Source of the DNA: Tolypothrix brevis GSE-NOS-MK-07-07A
Lineage (GTDB): Bacteria; Cyanobacteriota; Cyanobacteriia; Cyanobacteriales; Nostocaceae
DNA length: 64,000 bases
NCBI GenBank assembly: GCA_019358985.1
Contig: JAHHIJ010000027.1
Span: 30,275 to 94,274, forward strand
Direction: 5' to 3'
A model generated the notes under the pieces. It did no database searches and was not told the DNA's origin. It saw nothing but the letters and a program-made list of their open reading frames with translations. Position 1 is the stretch's first letter. The number at the start of each line of letters is the position of its first letter. Shown here one piece after another: positions 8,203 through 16,655 of this stretch. The position numbers and the translations under genes are program-made.

Positions 8203-8451
8203 ATGCAATCAAATTTAAAAAAATCTGAGTTCTGGTTTAAAGCGATGGGTTTAGCAAGCTTTGTGAATATGACTTGCTCGGCGATGGCACTGGCAGACAT
8301 GCTTCAACCTAATCAACAAAAACCGTTGATTTTCCCAGAGAACCTCAAATTCCTAGCACCTCTGAAGAAAATGCAGATATTCAAAGTTGAAAGAAACGAT
8401 TTTGCTAAAAATACCTGTTCTATCGAGGTAGACTCAGTTTGTGAGTTTTAA
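8203..8451 (+). CDS. Small hypothetical protein with possible signal peptide
   Basis: 82 residues. The N-terminal half, KKSEFWFKAMGLASFVNMTCSAMALA, has a basic start, a hydrophobic stretch and an AxA-like end, consistent with a weak signal peptide. The rest is polar with two Cys near the end (NTCSIEVDSVC). No family recognised. No ribosome site can be placed because a perfect inverted repeat abuts the ATG. It lies alone, 25 bases before a hairpin repeat. Moderate doubt whether it is expressed. Confidence 0.4.
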   Translation: MQSNLKKSEFWFKAMGLASFVNMTCSAMALADMLQPNQQKPLIFPENLKFLAPLKKMQIFKVERNDFAKNTCSIEVDSVCEF

Positions 8452-8475
8452 TTAGCGCTTTCCCTGCACAAATAA

Positions 8476-8523
8476 GTAGAGACGTTCCGCCGGAACGTCT
8501 TTTTACCGGCGGAACGTCTCTAC
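8476..8523. repeat. Dispersed hairpin repeat with extended right arm
   Basis: GTAGAGACGTTCC-GCC-GGAACGTC followed by TTTTTACC and a second right arm GGCGGAACGTCTCTAC. The doubled right arm is an early form of the tandem growth seen at 63761-64000. It lies between convergent genes. Confidence 0.8.
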
Positions 8524-8531
8524 CATGTATA

Positions 8532-9122
8532 CTATTTTTCTGCGTTTGGTTCTTGACCTTGGGAACAGCGATCAAACCATTCTTGATATTTATTTTGAGT
8601 TGACTCATCTTCAACAACGATTGTTACTCGCACTTGCTTACATTTATGATTGCCCTCAAGAGCGATCGCATTTAAAAGTAAACTAGCTATTTTTGGTGAA
8701 CTAAAATCGCGACTCACGGTTAAATTACCGTCAAGACTTGCAAATTCAGGTGTTTGGTTTTCAGCTAAATCAATACGAGAGATTTCTGTTAACCCTAAGT
8801 CAATTTCTGCAAGTTGTTTGTGTTCCGGGCTGATTTGTTCAACAATCAGTTTTTCTCTGCGGACTGGTACTTGTACCATCCTAGTTTCAACCTCTTTGCG
8901 AACAATAACCTCACCAATTTTTCGCTTGGTGCTGTCAACAATTAATCTCTCACCTAGCAAAGTAATAATCTCTTCTTCTACCACATTATCTAAATTATAT
9001 TTCGCTTCTACTGTACTATTGGCTTCTGTAACAGTATTGGAATTATCTAATCTTTTTTCGTTTTCTGATATTTCTTTTCCTAAATATTCCTGATTAGATA
9101 TTCCTAATTTATCTATTTCCAT
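8532..9122 (-). CDS. DUF2382 domain protein
   Basis: 196 residues, soluble. Residues about 50-105 (EIITLLGERLIVDSTKRKIGEVIVRKEVETRMVQVPVRREKLIVEQI) match the DUF2382 / YsnF-AvaK C-terminal domain, which is also present in the two genes upstream on the same strand. Unlike those it lacks the PRC-barrel and has its own C-terminal part (about 125-196) of unknown type. DUF2382 proteins are commonly linked to stress or desiccation responses in cyanobacteria; the molecular role is not known. Confidence 0.75.
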   Translation of the reverse strand: MEIDKLGISNQEYLGKEISENEKRLDNSNTVTEANSTVEAKYNLDNVVEEEIITLLGERLIVDSTKRKIGEVIVRKEVETRMVQVPVRREKLIVEQISPEHKQLAEIDLGLTEISRIDLAENQTPEFASLDGNLTVSRDFSSPKIASLLLNAIALEGNHKCKQVRVTIVVEDESTQNKYQEWFDRCSQGQEPNAEK

Positions 9123-9645
9123 ATGTACAGACCTTGTTGATGTGTCAGTTTTTTGATGAGGTTACTTCGTAGTAAGAAAAAACGATTATTGATCCTAATA
9201 TCATATATATTAGACATCGACCGAATTTAATTATGCGTTGCCCCAAATTTTTGATGAAACCTAGCAATGCTATGTCTCTACCTATGACTCTGGAATTGCA
9301 AAGACATATATATTAGACATCTTGTGTGAAAATAAACTATGCGTTGTCCACAACCCTTGTATAGACGGGAAATTTCGCGTCTCTACATCGTTTTCCATTC
9401 CTATATCTGTTGTAAAGACGTTCCGTCGGAACGTCTCTACGACTTCACTTGCATTGCAGATATTAGTGTTCTTCGATAGGAAGATTAGGAGCGTTTACAT
9501 CGCGTTGTCCACAACCCTTGTAGAGACGCAAAATTTAGCTTGTAGAGACGGGAAATTTCGCGTCTCTACATCGTTTTCCACTCCTATATCTATTGTAAAG
9601 ACGTTCCGTCGGAACGTCTCTACGACTTCACCTGCATTGCAGATA
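9123..9645. repeat. Gap filled with hairpin elements and a 161/183-bp duplication
   Basis: After a worn element (9211-9290, TAGACATCGACCGAA end), two near-identical units follow head to tail: 9341-9501 and 9502-9684. Each starts GCGTTGTCCACAACCC, holds a GGAAATTTCGCG hairpin and a GACGTTCCGTCGGAACGTC hairpin, and ends with the last codons of the downstream PRC/DUF2382 gene. Unit two carries 22 extra bases that repeat TTGTAGAGACG. Only unit two is joined to the live gene; unit one holds a ghost of its 3' end (9484-9501 and before). Confidence 0.85.
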
Positions 9646-10495
9646 TTAGTGTTCTTCGATAGGAAGATTAGGAGCGTTTACATCCAATTCTTCACGACGG
9701 ATAGTTTCTTTGGCTTCTACTGTTTCGTGGTCAACTACTTTCTTGACTCTGACTTCTTCACGGACAAATGCTTCTTTGTTAATATTGGCAGTTTCTTCGT
9801 AGATTTCCATGCGTGCTACTTCACCTTCACGGAAAGCGGTTGCATTAGGAGCAACAGTTTTGCCAGCATCAGCCGGTGTTACTCGTTCGACGATTACGCG
9901 CTCTTTATCTACTGGAACTGAAACCCGTGCTATGTCGGTTTCAATGCGCTTACCGATCGCTACTTCGCCGGTCTTACGACGTTGTTTGTTAGCTATTAAT
10001 CGTTCTTCGTACAATCTCAGGGTTTGGTGATTCTGCTCGTTCATGTCGTACAAAGGAGAATCTTGTTTGTAATCGTAGGTGTCGCGATCGTAAGAAGGTG
10101 CAGATGCGTCTAGGGAGCGTTCAGGTGTAACTCCAGTAGAGGGACGATATACCCCGCGTACTTTTTCTTCGTAGTCGTAATCAACTGCGAGGCGATCGCT
10201 AAATTCAGGTAAATCTTCTGCTTGCTGTCTGGTCATTCCTAAAGCATATACGCGATCGGCATCATGATCGACCCGAGTACGACCAACTGGTAACAAGACT
10301 TTCTTACCAAAAATCCAAAAACCTAAGTCAACAATAAAATAGCGAAAATGTCCATCTTCATCCACTAAAACATCGCTAACAGTACCAATTTTTTCGTCGC
10401 TTGCTTCTGTATATACATTCTTACCTTTGATGTCATCACCGTCAAAAATGCTGTTATACTCTGAGTCAAAATCTTCTAGTCTGTGAAGAGGCATA
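9646..10495 (-). CDS. PRC-barrel and DUF2382 protein
   Basis: Start placed at the ATG giving MPLHRLEDFD, which has GGAG about 9 bases upstream and matches the start of its paralogue; a longer frame to 10527 is possible. Residues 1-110 form a PRC-barrel (KIGTVSDVLVDEDGHFRYFIVDLGFWIFGKKVLLPVG); the C-terminal half is a DUF2382 domain (LYEERLIANKQRRKTGEVAIGKRIET ... VPVDKERVIVER). PRC-barrels are known from photosynthetic reaction centre H subunits and RimM. Likely a soluble stress protein of unknown activity. Its 3' end and the following hairpins have been duplicated. Confidence 0.85.
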
Positions 10496-10707
10496 TTATT
10501 TTTACTCCAACTTTGTTTATCCGACATTCATATGTTAATTTTTTATTCGTTTATCTTCCTCTTTCTAACGACTGAATTCAATTACTTATCTCTCTATTCA
10601 AATGGTAGATATTTAAATTTATAACGGTTCCTAGATGGATGAAGTACATATCAAAAACTCACCACGCCAGGTGCTTCAACGCGCTTAACCCGCGCAACGC
10701 ACTGGCT

Positions 10708-10770
10708 CCCCAACCCCTCTCCTTAGCAAGGAGAGGGGAGATAAAGCACAGCTTTATGGGGGTGAGGTTA
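10708..10770. repeat. Second copy of the CCCCTCTCC / AGCACAGCT element
   Basis: CCCCTCTCCTT-AGCA-AGGAGAGGGG, then ATAAAGCACAGCTTTAT and GGGGTGAGGTT. Same order of hairpins as at 6611-6678, but the left terminal repeat is degraded. It lies just downstream of the second PRC/DUF2382 gene. Confidence 0.75.
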
Positions 10771-10793
10771 AAATACACTCAACAATTTTTTCA

Positions 10794-11633
10794 TCAGTTG
10801 TTCTTAACATTAGAACCGCTTTTATTCACATGCAAATCGCCTTGAGTGTCAATGTCTAACTCTTCGCGACGAATTGTTTCTTGTGCTTCAACCGTCTCTT
10901 TATCTACAACCTTGCGGACTCTAACTTCTTCACGCACAAACGTTTCTTTATGGATATCCGGAGTTTCTTCGTAGAGTTCTATGCGTGCAACTTCACCTTC
11001 TTCAAACTTCAGTTCACGAGAATCTGTCACAGCTTCGCTTGTTGTGGGAGTAATTCGTTCAATCACAACTCGATCTTTTTCAACTGGTACTGAAACTCGT
11101 GCAGTTTCAGTTTGAATATGCTTACCGACTGAGACTTCTCCAGTTTTGACACGAGTTTTATTTGCAACTAATCGTTCTTCATACAGCTTCAAAGTTTGAT
11201 GAGATTGGTCGTTCAAATTATAAAAAGAAGGTTCTTGCTCATAATTGTAGGTGTCGCGATTGTAATTAACTTCTCTACCTTCTGGACGATAAACATTACG
11301 TACCTTTTCTTCATAATCGTAATCAACGGTTATGCTGTCTTTGTATTCGGGTAAATGCTCCACTTGTGATTTGCTGAGACCATCAACGTAGACGCGCTTT
11401 TCAGGATAGTCAATGTGGGAAAGACCAATGGGAAGCAATATTTTTTTACCTAAAGAAGCAACACCTGTATTAATGACTAAATAACGAAAACGACCTTCTG
11501 GATCGACTAATGCATCAGCTACTGAGCCAATTTTTTCTTTACCTTCGGTATAGAGATCCAAAGCTTTAACGTCATCACCATCAAAGGTATCTCTATAGTT
11601 GGGGTCAAAGTCTTCGAGTTTGTAAAGAGGCAT
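10794..11633 (-). CDS. PRC-barrel and DUF2382 protein (paralogue)
   Basis: Start placed at the ATG giving MPLYKLEDFD, with AGGA upstream; an extension to 11684 is less likely. Same order as its neighbour: PRC-barrel (KIGSVADALVDPEGRFRYLVINTGVASLGKKILLPIG) then DUF2382 (LYEERLVANKTRVKTGEVSVGKHIQT). The two are clear tandem paralogues, separated by 298 bases holding repeats. They probably act in the same, still undefined, stress role; the high charge and VREEVRVRKVVDKETVEAQETIRREEL end are shared. Confidence 0.85.
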   Translation of the reverse strand: MPLYKLEDFDPNYRDTFDGDDVKALDLYTEGKEKIGSVADALVDPEGRFRYLVINTGVASLGKKILLPIGLSHIDYPEKRVYVDGLSKSQVEHLPEYKDSITVDYDYEEKVRNVYRPEGREVNYNRDTYNYEQEPSFYNLNDQSHQTLKLYEERLVANKTRVKTGEVSVGKHIQTETARVSVPVEKDRVVIERITPTTSEAVTDSRELKFEEGEVARIELYEETPDIHKETFVREEVRVRKVVDKETVEAQETIRREELDIDTQGDLHVNKSGSNVKNN

Positions 11634-11907
11634 ACTGCTGTTCCTAAGATGTTTAAAATATCTATCTAGGAATAGCTTAAACATTACTTCGTTTGTTTAC
11701 CTCCTGCTAGCGATAGAATTTAATTGATGTTGATTAAAACTAATGGCTGATTATTTTACCTAAAATCCCAAAAGCTATGATTAACCTGTGATCACAGATT
11801 TCAATACCACTTTAGGTAGAAAAATAAATAGTTATAGATGGAAAAAAGTATTTCTTAAGTTAGACGATCGCTTGTGATTTTCTCCCCCTATAGATGTATA
11901 TTGAGTA

Positions 11908-13017
11908 TTAGAAAGATATCCGCCAAATGTCAATGGGAAAATTAGACAAAGCAGCTTCACCACCATGACCAATAATAAGAATTTTGCCATTGGGACTAAA
12001 AGCGATACTACTAGGGGCAAGACGATCAAAATCTTGATTGTTGCTGGGAGGTTGCACCAAGGTTTTTAGTAGTGTCCCGGTAGATAAATTCCACAACTTA
12101 ACCGAAGTATCTAAACCACCAGCAACCAGCGTTTGTCCATCCGGACTGATAGCGATCGCACTGATGCCCCCAATTGAAGATAAATTCAAAGTACGCTGCA
12201 ATTGTCCGGTGTTTGCGTTCCATATCTTCACAGAAGAATCTGTACCGCTGACAAGGGTTTCCCCATCGGAACTAAAGGCAAGAAAACTAATTGCGCTGGA
12301 ATGTGCAGTCAGGGTACGCAGTAATTTTCCTGTTTTCAGATTCCATAAGTTGATGATATTATTTGTATTATCCACCCCACCACTACCGCTAGCCAAAGTC
12401 TGTCCATCCGCACTGATGGTAATAGAACTAACTCGACTGGAATGTCCCTGTAAAGTAGTAAGCAATTTTTTTGTATTCAGGTTCCATAATTTGATAGTCT
12501 TGTCGTAACTAGCCGAAGCGAGAATTTGCCCATCTGGAGCACAAGCAAGGGAAGTAATGCCTTGTGAATGCCCAATTAAAGTACCAAGCAATTTTCTTGT
12601 ATTCAGGTTCCATAATTTGATATTCTTATCAGTATTAGCTTGTGCCGTTCCCCCAGCACTAACTAAAATTTGCCCATCGGGACTAATCGCAACCGCATTA
12701 ACTCCATCTTGATGTCCATCTAGGGTAGCCAGCAGTTTTTTTGTATTCAAATTCCACACCTTAATTGTTTGGTCAAAACTACCACTAACAAGGATTTGCC
12801 CATCCTTGCTTAAAGCAAGAGAGGCAACATTCCATATATGTCCGCGCAATTGGTAAAGAAGTTGAAAGTTCTGCCCAGATTTCTCGACTGGTGTAGTGTT
12901 TATATTTTGTGTTGGTCGCGATTGTGCGGATGAAGATAAGTTGCTTACACCAGTAGCAAAGGTTGCTGCGATTAGCGAGGTTATAACCGCTTTTGATGAT
13001 AATTGATGAAGGTTCAT
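11908..13017 (-). CDS. Exported WD40 repeat protein
   Basis: 369 residues from the ATG at 13017, chosen because it begins a good signal peptide (MNLHQLSSKAVITSLIAATFATGVSNLSSSAQS). A longer frame to 13077 would take its first codons from the end of a repeat element and is rejected. Seven WD40 blades can be counted, each ending in IKVW, IKLW, INLW, VKIW, VKLW or IDIW and starting near a GH pair, so it should close as a seven-bladed propeller. Such propellers are binding platforms; partner unknown. Blades 1-3 are close copies of one another. Confidence 0.85.
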   Translation of the reverse strand: MNLHQLSSKAVITSLIAATFATGVSNLSSSAQSRPTQNINTTPVEKSGQNFQLLYQLRGHIWNVASLALSKDGQILVSGSFDQTIKVWNLNTKKLLATLDGHQDGVNAVAISPDGQILVSAGGTAQANTDKNIKLWNLNTRKLLGTLIGHSQGITSLACAPDGQILASASYDKTIKLWNLNTKKLLTTLQGHSSRVSSITISADGQTLASGSGGVDNTNNIINLWNLKTGKLLRTLTAHSSAISFLAFSSDGETLVSGTDSSVKIWNANTGQLQRTLNLSSIGGISAIAISPDGQTLVAGGLDTSVKLWNLSTGTLLKTLVQPPSNNQDFDRLAPSSIAFSPNGKILIIGHGGEAALSNFPIDIWRISF

Positions 13018-13053
13018 TTGTGTACAAAATAAACGTGTTTGTGAAATTGTAAA

Positions 13054-13147
13054 TAGACATCGACCGAATTTAATCATGCGTTATCTGAAACCCTTGATTA
13101 GACGTAGCAGTGCTACGTTTCTACATTCATTTTCACTCCTATGTCGT
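13054..13147. repeat. Hairpin element with TAGACATCGACCGAA and TCCTATGTC ends
   Basis: Left end TAGACATCGACCGAATTTAA, then ATGCGTTATCTGAAACCCTTG, a hairpin with core GACGTAGCAGTGCTACG and a right end TTTTCACTCCTATGTCGTA. The same frame is seen at 30261-30497 and, inverted, at 37409-37503. It lies in the shared upstream region of the WD40 and aldolase genes. A separate hairpin CCCGACTTCTT / AAGAAGTCGGG follows at 13198-13220. Confidence 0.8.
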
Positions 13148-13326
13148 AATTATAGAGCAATCTTATTTGAGGAAAAGAAAATTCTCGGTGTCCAGAGTCC
13201 CGACTTCTTAAAGAAGTCGGGAATCTAAGTTTTCATTATTTAGGATTACTATATGCACTGCAAGAAAAGAAAATATAATAGCTTGTAACGTTTGCCAAAA
13301 CAACTGTTAGCGTTGTTAAATTTCAC

Positions 13327-13998
13327 ATGTTTAATCAAATTTGGTTATCACAACTGCAAAAACATCGAGCGATCGCCGTGATTCGCGCTCCCGAATTTGA
13401 ATTGGGACGTAAAATGGCTTCTTCAATCGCTTCAGGAGGAATGCGGTTAATCGAAATTACCTGGAATAGCGATCGCGCTGCGGAATTAATCGCTCAACTA
13501 CGCTTAGAATTACCAGAATGCATCATTGGTACTGGTACGCTGTTAAATCTTAATGATATGGAAATGGCGATCGCATCTGGAGCGCAATTTCTGTTTACAC
13601 CCCACGTTGACTCAGCTATGATTCAAGCCGCAATTGCAAAACATATACCTATTATACCAGGTGCTTTGACTCCCACAGAAATCGTTAGCGCCTACAATCA
13701 AGGTGCAAGTTGTGTCAAAGTGTTTCCTGTACAAGCGGTGGGAGGAGTTAATTATATTAAAAGTTTACAAGCACCTCTAGGAAAAATACCGTTGATTCCT
13801 ACAGGTGGTGTATTGATAGAAAATGCTCAGGAATTTTTAACAGCTGGAGCGGTAGGAGTTGGTTTGAGTAGTGAATTATTTCCTAAAAAGTTGGTAAATA
13901 GTGGAGATTGGGAAGCGATAGGTCAACTCGCAAAAACTTTAATGCAAAAATTAGTTACAGCACCCTATCCCTCTAATCGAATACATTTAGAGACGTAG
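13327..13998 (+). CDS. eda: KDPG/KHG aldolase family protein
   Basis: 223 residues, a single TIM barrel. The Schiff-base lysine is K131 in CVKVFPVQAVGG and the acid/base glutamate is E43 in RLIEITWNS; GTGTLLN and PTGGV contribute to phosphate binding. The enzyme splits 2-keto-3-deoxy-6-phosphogluconate to pyruvate and glyceraldehyde-3-phosphate, or 4-hydroxy-2-oxoglutarate to pyruvate and glyoxylate, as used in the Entner-Doudoroff route known in cyanobacteria. It stands alone; a hairpin repeat (13988-14015) overlaps its last codons and stop. Confidence 0.92.
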   Translation: MFNQIWLSQLQKHRAIAVIRAPEFELGRKMASSIASGGMRLIEITWNSDRAAELIAQLRLELPECIIGTGTLLNLNDMEMAIASGAQFLFTPHVDSAMIQAAIAKHIPIIPGALTPTEIVSAYNQGASCVKVFPVQAVGGVNYIKSLQAPLGKIPLIPTGGVLIENAQEFLTAGAVGVGLSSELFPKKLVNSGDWEAIGQLAKTLMQKLVTAPYPSNRIHLET

Positions 13999-14015
13999 CA
14001 CTGCTACGTCTCTAC
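13988..14015. repeat. Hairpin repeat overlapping the aldolase stop
   Basis: TAGAGACGTAGCA-C-TGCTACGTCTCTA type palindrome that begins inside the last codons of the aldolase gene and may form its transcript end. No T-run follows. Confidence 0.8.
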
Positions 14016-14032
14016 AAGATTTTGGATTTTAT

Positions 14033-14154
14033 ATAAACCTCGTCCATGATGAAACCTGGAGTTTTGCTCTTATTAAGATGTGTCATTGCGACGCAAGGAA
14101 GCAATCTCAAAGTCTTGGCAGAAAACTATGGTTTTCAAAGTAGACGAGGTTTAT
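14033..14154. mobile_element. MITE-like element with ATAAACCTCGTC ends
   Basis: 122 bases with perfect 12-bp terminal inverted repeats ATAAACCTCGTC and GACGAGGTTTAT. The inside holds CATTGCGACGCAAGGAAGCA and ATCTCAAAGTCTTG, a core shared with the element at 54026-54120, whose ends are different. No coding capacity. Confidence 0.75.
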
Positions 14155-14223
14155 GTACTTCCTAAGGAGTGAAATCTGCTGTATTGGTCAATAGACTTCT
14201 TGCAGAAGTTAGGGAAAAAAGTA

Positions 14224-14253
14224 AAGGGGAAAGGTTTTTATCCCTTTCCCCTT
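14224..14253. repeat. GC-rich 11-bp hairpin between convergent genes
   Basis: AAGGGGAAAGG and CCTTTCCCCTT with an 8-base loop. No T-run. The remainder of 14155-14376 shows no gene. It may help end the long minus-strand polysaccharide transcript that stops at 14377. Confidence 0.5.
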
Positions 14254-14376
14254 AAGATGAACTTCTTTCCCCACTTCTTGCACTCATGAATGCGCTCATA
14301 GCTTTATTGGTGGTCAACTTCTTCCGAGCGCTGCTTTTTGCTGTGAACAATTAGATTACGGCAACCCATGCTGTAC

Positions 14377-15810
14377 TTAATACGCGCCAGTCTTTTGCAG
14401 AACAACTCTAACAGTTTGCAACAGAATTCTTAAGTCTAGCCATATTGACCAATTTTCAATGTAATCCATATCTAATTTGACTGCATCTTCAAAATTCTCA
14501 ATATTTGAGCGTCCAGAAACCTGCCACAAACCAGTGATACCAGGCAAAACCTCTTGGCGGATAAAGTGCTTTGTTTTAAACTTTTGTACATCACGGATAG
14601 GTAAAGGACGAGGACCAACAAGACTCATTTGCCCAACTAAAACATTAAACAGTTGTGGCAATTCATCCAAACTGTAAAGGCGGAGAAATTTACCAAGTTT
14701 TGTAATGCGAGGGTCGTCTTTCATTTTAAAAATGATACCATCTTTGATTTCATTCTTTTCTTCTAAAGAAGCTTGAATTTTCTCTGCATTTGCAACCATT
14801 GTCCGGAATTTCCAAATCTTAAATTCTTGACCGTGTAAGCCAACACGTTTTTGCCTGAAAAATATCGAACCAGGAGAATCTAACTTAATCATCAGAGCAA
14901 TCAACAGATATACAGGCAAAAGTAGCAAGATTAAAATCAGAGAAAAACAAAGGTCAAAAATCCGCTTGATCCAGAAATCGATGCCGACAACAATTGGTGC
15001 AGTAATTGTTGGATAAGGAACATCTCCAACCATGCCAAATGTAGATTTAGGAAGAGAAAATTCACCCTGTGTTGGCAGCAAACGCAGAGTAATGCCAGCA
15101 TTATAGAAATGCCAGCAAAGGAACAAACGATTTTGAATGGCACTCCAAGAAACAAAAACTTCTTCTATATTTTGACTGCGAAGATATTCAAAAGTTGTCT
15201 CTCTGTTAGCTAAGTCTAGGCATTTAGAATCTTCAAATCCTTGAATTGCATAGCAATCATCTTGTTCTATTAACTTCATGTTATGCTCTTTTTCTTGAGC
15301 ATCAGCAATGATAAAAATCGGATGGCGAATTGCCCCTTTTTGACGCAGAAAGTTAGTGGAAATATTAAATAGACAACGAAAAGTACAGATGAATACTACA
15401 GATAGTAGCCAATACAGTAGAAGAGTCGAATGTGAGATATAGCCATTTGGTTCATAGAGAGAGGCAATAAATAACAAGAGCAAAGATGACAGAGAAATTG
15501 CTTTGATGATACCCAAATAATCACGACGATAAATACCAGCTTTGTAAAGACCAGTCGTGTCAAAAATGACAATTGGTAGGCTGATATTTAGCAGCAGAAA
15601 TGATATATTTTGTGTCCAAGGAGACTCGAAAGGAACGCCATAAAAAACTGCTAAATTCCATGCGAAGTACATAGATGTAGCATCTAGAAGAATAAGTATG
15701 ACTACACGCAGCAGTCTGATAAATAGTCCTCTTTGTATTCTTGTGATTTTAGGCGATCGCAAGTCCGGTTTTAAACTATCTATGGATAGATTGGTGGAAA
15801 TCATAATCAT
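14377..15810 (-). CDS. Exopolysaccharide polyprenyl phosphoglycosyl transferase
   Basis: 477 residues with four to five N-terminal membrane helices, a soluble middle part, then a further membrane anchor ([22 protein letters not shown]) and the bacterial sugar transferase domain: [48 protein letters not shown] and [13 protein letters not shown]. This is the WbaP/WcaJ family, which moves a sugar-1-phosphate from a UDP-sugar to undecaprenyl phosphate and starts each repeat unit at the inner membrane. It is the last gene of the minus-strand cluster. Confidence 0.92.
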   Translation of the reverse strand: MIMISTNLSIDSLKPDLRSPKITRIQRGLFIRLLRVVILILLDATSMYFAWNLAVFYGVPFESPWTQNISFLLLNISLPIVIFDTTGLYKAGIYRRDYLGIIKAISLSSLLLLFIASLYEPNGYISHSTLLLYWLLSVVFICTFRCLFNISTNFLRQKGAIRHPIFIIADAQEKEHNMKLIEQDDCYAIQGFEDSKCLDLANRETTFEYLRSQNIEEVFVSWSAIQNRLFLCWHFYNAGITLRLLPTQGEFSLPKSTFGMVGDVPYPTITAPIVVGIDFWIKRIFDLCFSLILILLLLPVYLLIALMIKLDSPGSIFFRQKRVGLHGQEFKIWKFRTMVANAEKIQASLEEKNEIKDGIIFKMKDDPRITKLGKFLRLYSLDELPQLFNVLVGQMSLVGPRPLPIRDVQKFKTKHFIRQEVLPGITGLWQVSGRSNIENFEDAVKLDMDYIENWSIWLDLRILLQTVRVVLQKTGAY

Positions 15811-15867
15811 GAATTGTCCTTATGTTGACTGCAATTCAAATCTGTAAGTAAGAGATAATTCCAAATT

Positions 15868-16641
15868 CTATTTCGCTTGACTTGTAAAACTCCAAATTTC
15901 TCGTAATAACAATGTGGCTAGAAACCAAGGCTCAAGTAAGTAACGCTTCCAAAGTCTTTTCGGTTCGCTCAACAGACGATAAGACCATTCCAAGCCAAAC
16001 CTTCCCATCCAACGAGGTGGAGTAGGAACCACTCCAGCTACATAGTCTATGCAGGCTCCACTAGTCAAAATAGCGTTGGTATGAATCTGCTCTAGATTGT
16101 CTAGAATCCAATGCTCCTGGCGTGGCATACTCATTCCCACCATTAATACATGAGGTTTGTAAGCATTGATTGCAGCCAGAGTAGCAAGATTGTCTTCACT
16201 GTCTTGACATATGTCAATATAACCGTGGGCGCAAGCAACCTGTAAACCAGGAAACTTCTGGCGCAAAATACTTGCTCCTTGTTCAGCTACTCCTGGCTTT
16301 GAACCTAGATAGAATACGCGCCAGCTTTTACTAGCTGCTTCCGCCATTAGAGGACATACCCAGTCAGCATACGTTACTCTTTGTTCTCGCTTGAGTGGAA
16401 AACCTAACAGCTTGCCAATGAGTATTAGAGGCATACTATCAATATGGATATAGTCTGCCTTGGCGTAGAAAGCTTGCATTTTCGGGTCTTTATGATAGAG
16501 ATAAAGACTATGCAAGTTGTGATTGGCAATAATCCATTTCTGATTCTGTTCAATAGATTCTGCAATCAAAGAATTCAACTCAGGAATTGAGAGTGCATTC
16601 ACTTGAACGCCAAGATATTTGTAAGCTGAAGTCTGCATCAT
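15868..16641 (-). CDS. WecG/TagA/CpsF family glycosyltransferase
   Basis: 257 residues, the usual length. Family landmarks are present: HIDSMPLILIGKLLG, QRVTYADWVCPLM, FYLGSKPGVAEQGA, VLMVGMSMPRQEHWIL and the C-terminal RWMGRFGLEWSYRLLSEPKRLWKRYL. The family adds the second sugar (ManNAc or ManNAcA types) to a polyprenyl-linked primer; the exact donor here is unknown. It is 14 bases downstream of a GT4 gene and probably co-transcribed. Confidence 0.9.
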   Translation of the reverse strand: MMQTSAYKYLGVQVNALSIPELNSLIAESIEQNQKWIIANHNLHSLYLYHKDPKMQAFYAKADYIHIDSMPLILIGKLLGFPLKREQRVTYADWVCPLMAEAASKSWRVFYLGSKPGVAEQGASILRQKFPGLQVACAHGYIDICQDSEDNLATLAAINAYKPHVLMVGMSMPRQEHWILDNLEQIHTNAILTSGACIDYVAGVVPTPPRWMGRFGLEWSYRLLSEPKRLWKRYLLEPWFLATLLLREIWSFTSQAK

Positions 16642-16655
16642 GAGTTTTTACAGTA

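Noticed and set aside
9322..9921. 199-residue plus-strand frame with an internal repeat
   Set aside because: It reads the duplicated hairpin units and then the antisense of the PRC/DUF2382 gene; no own motif.
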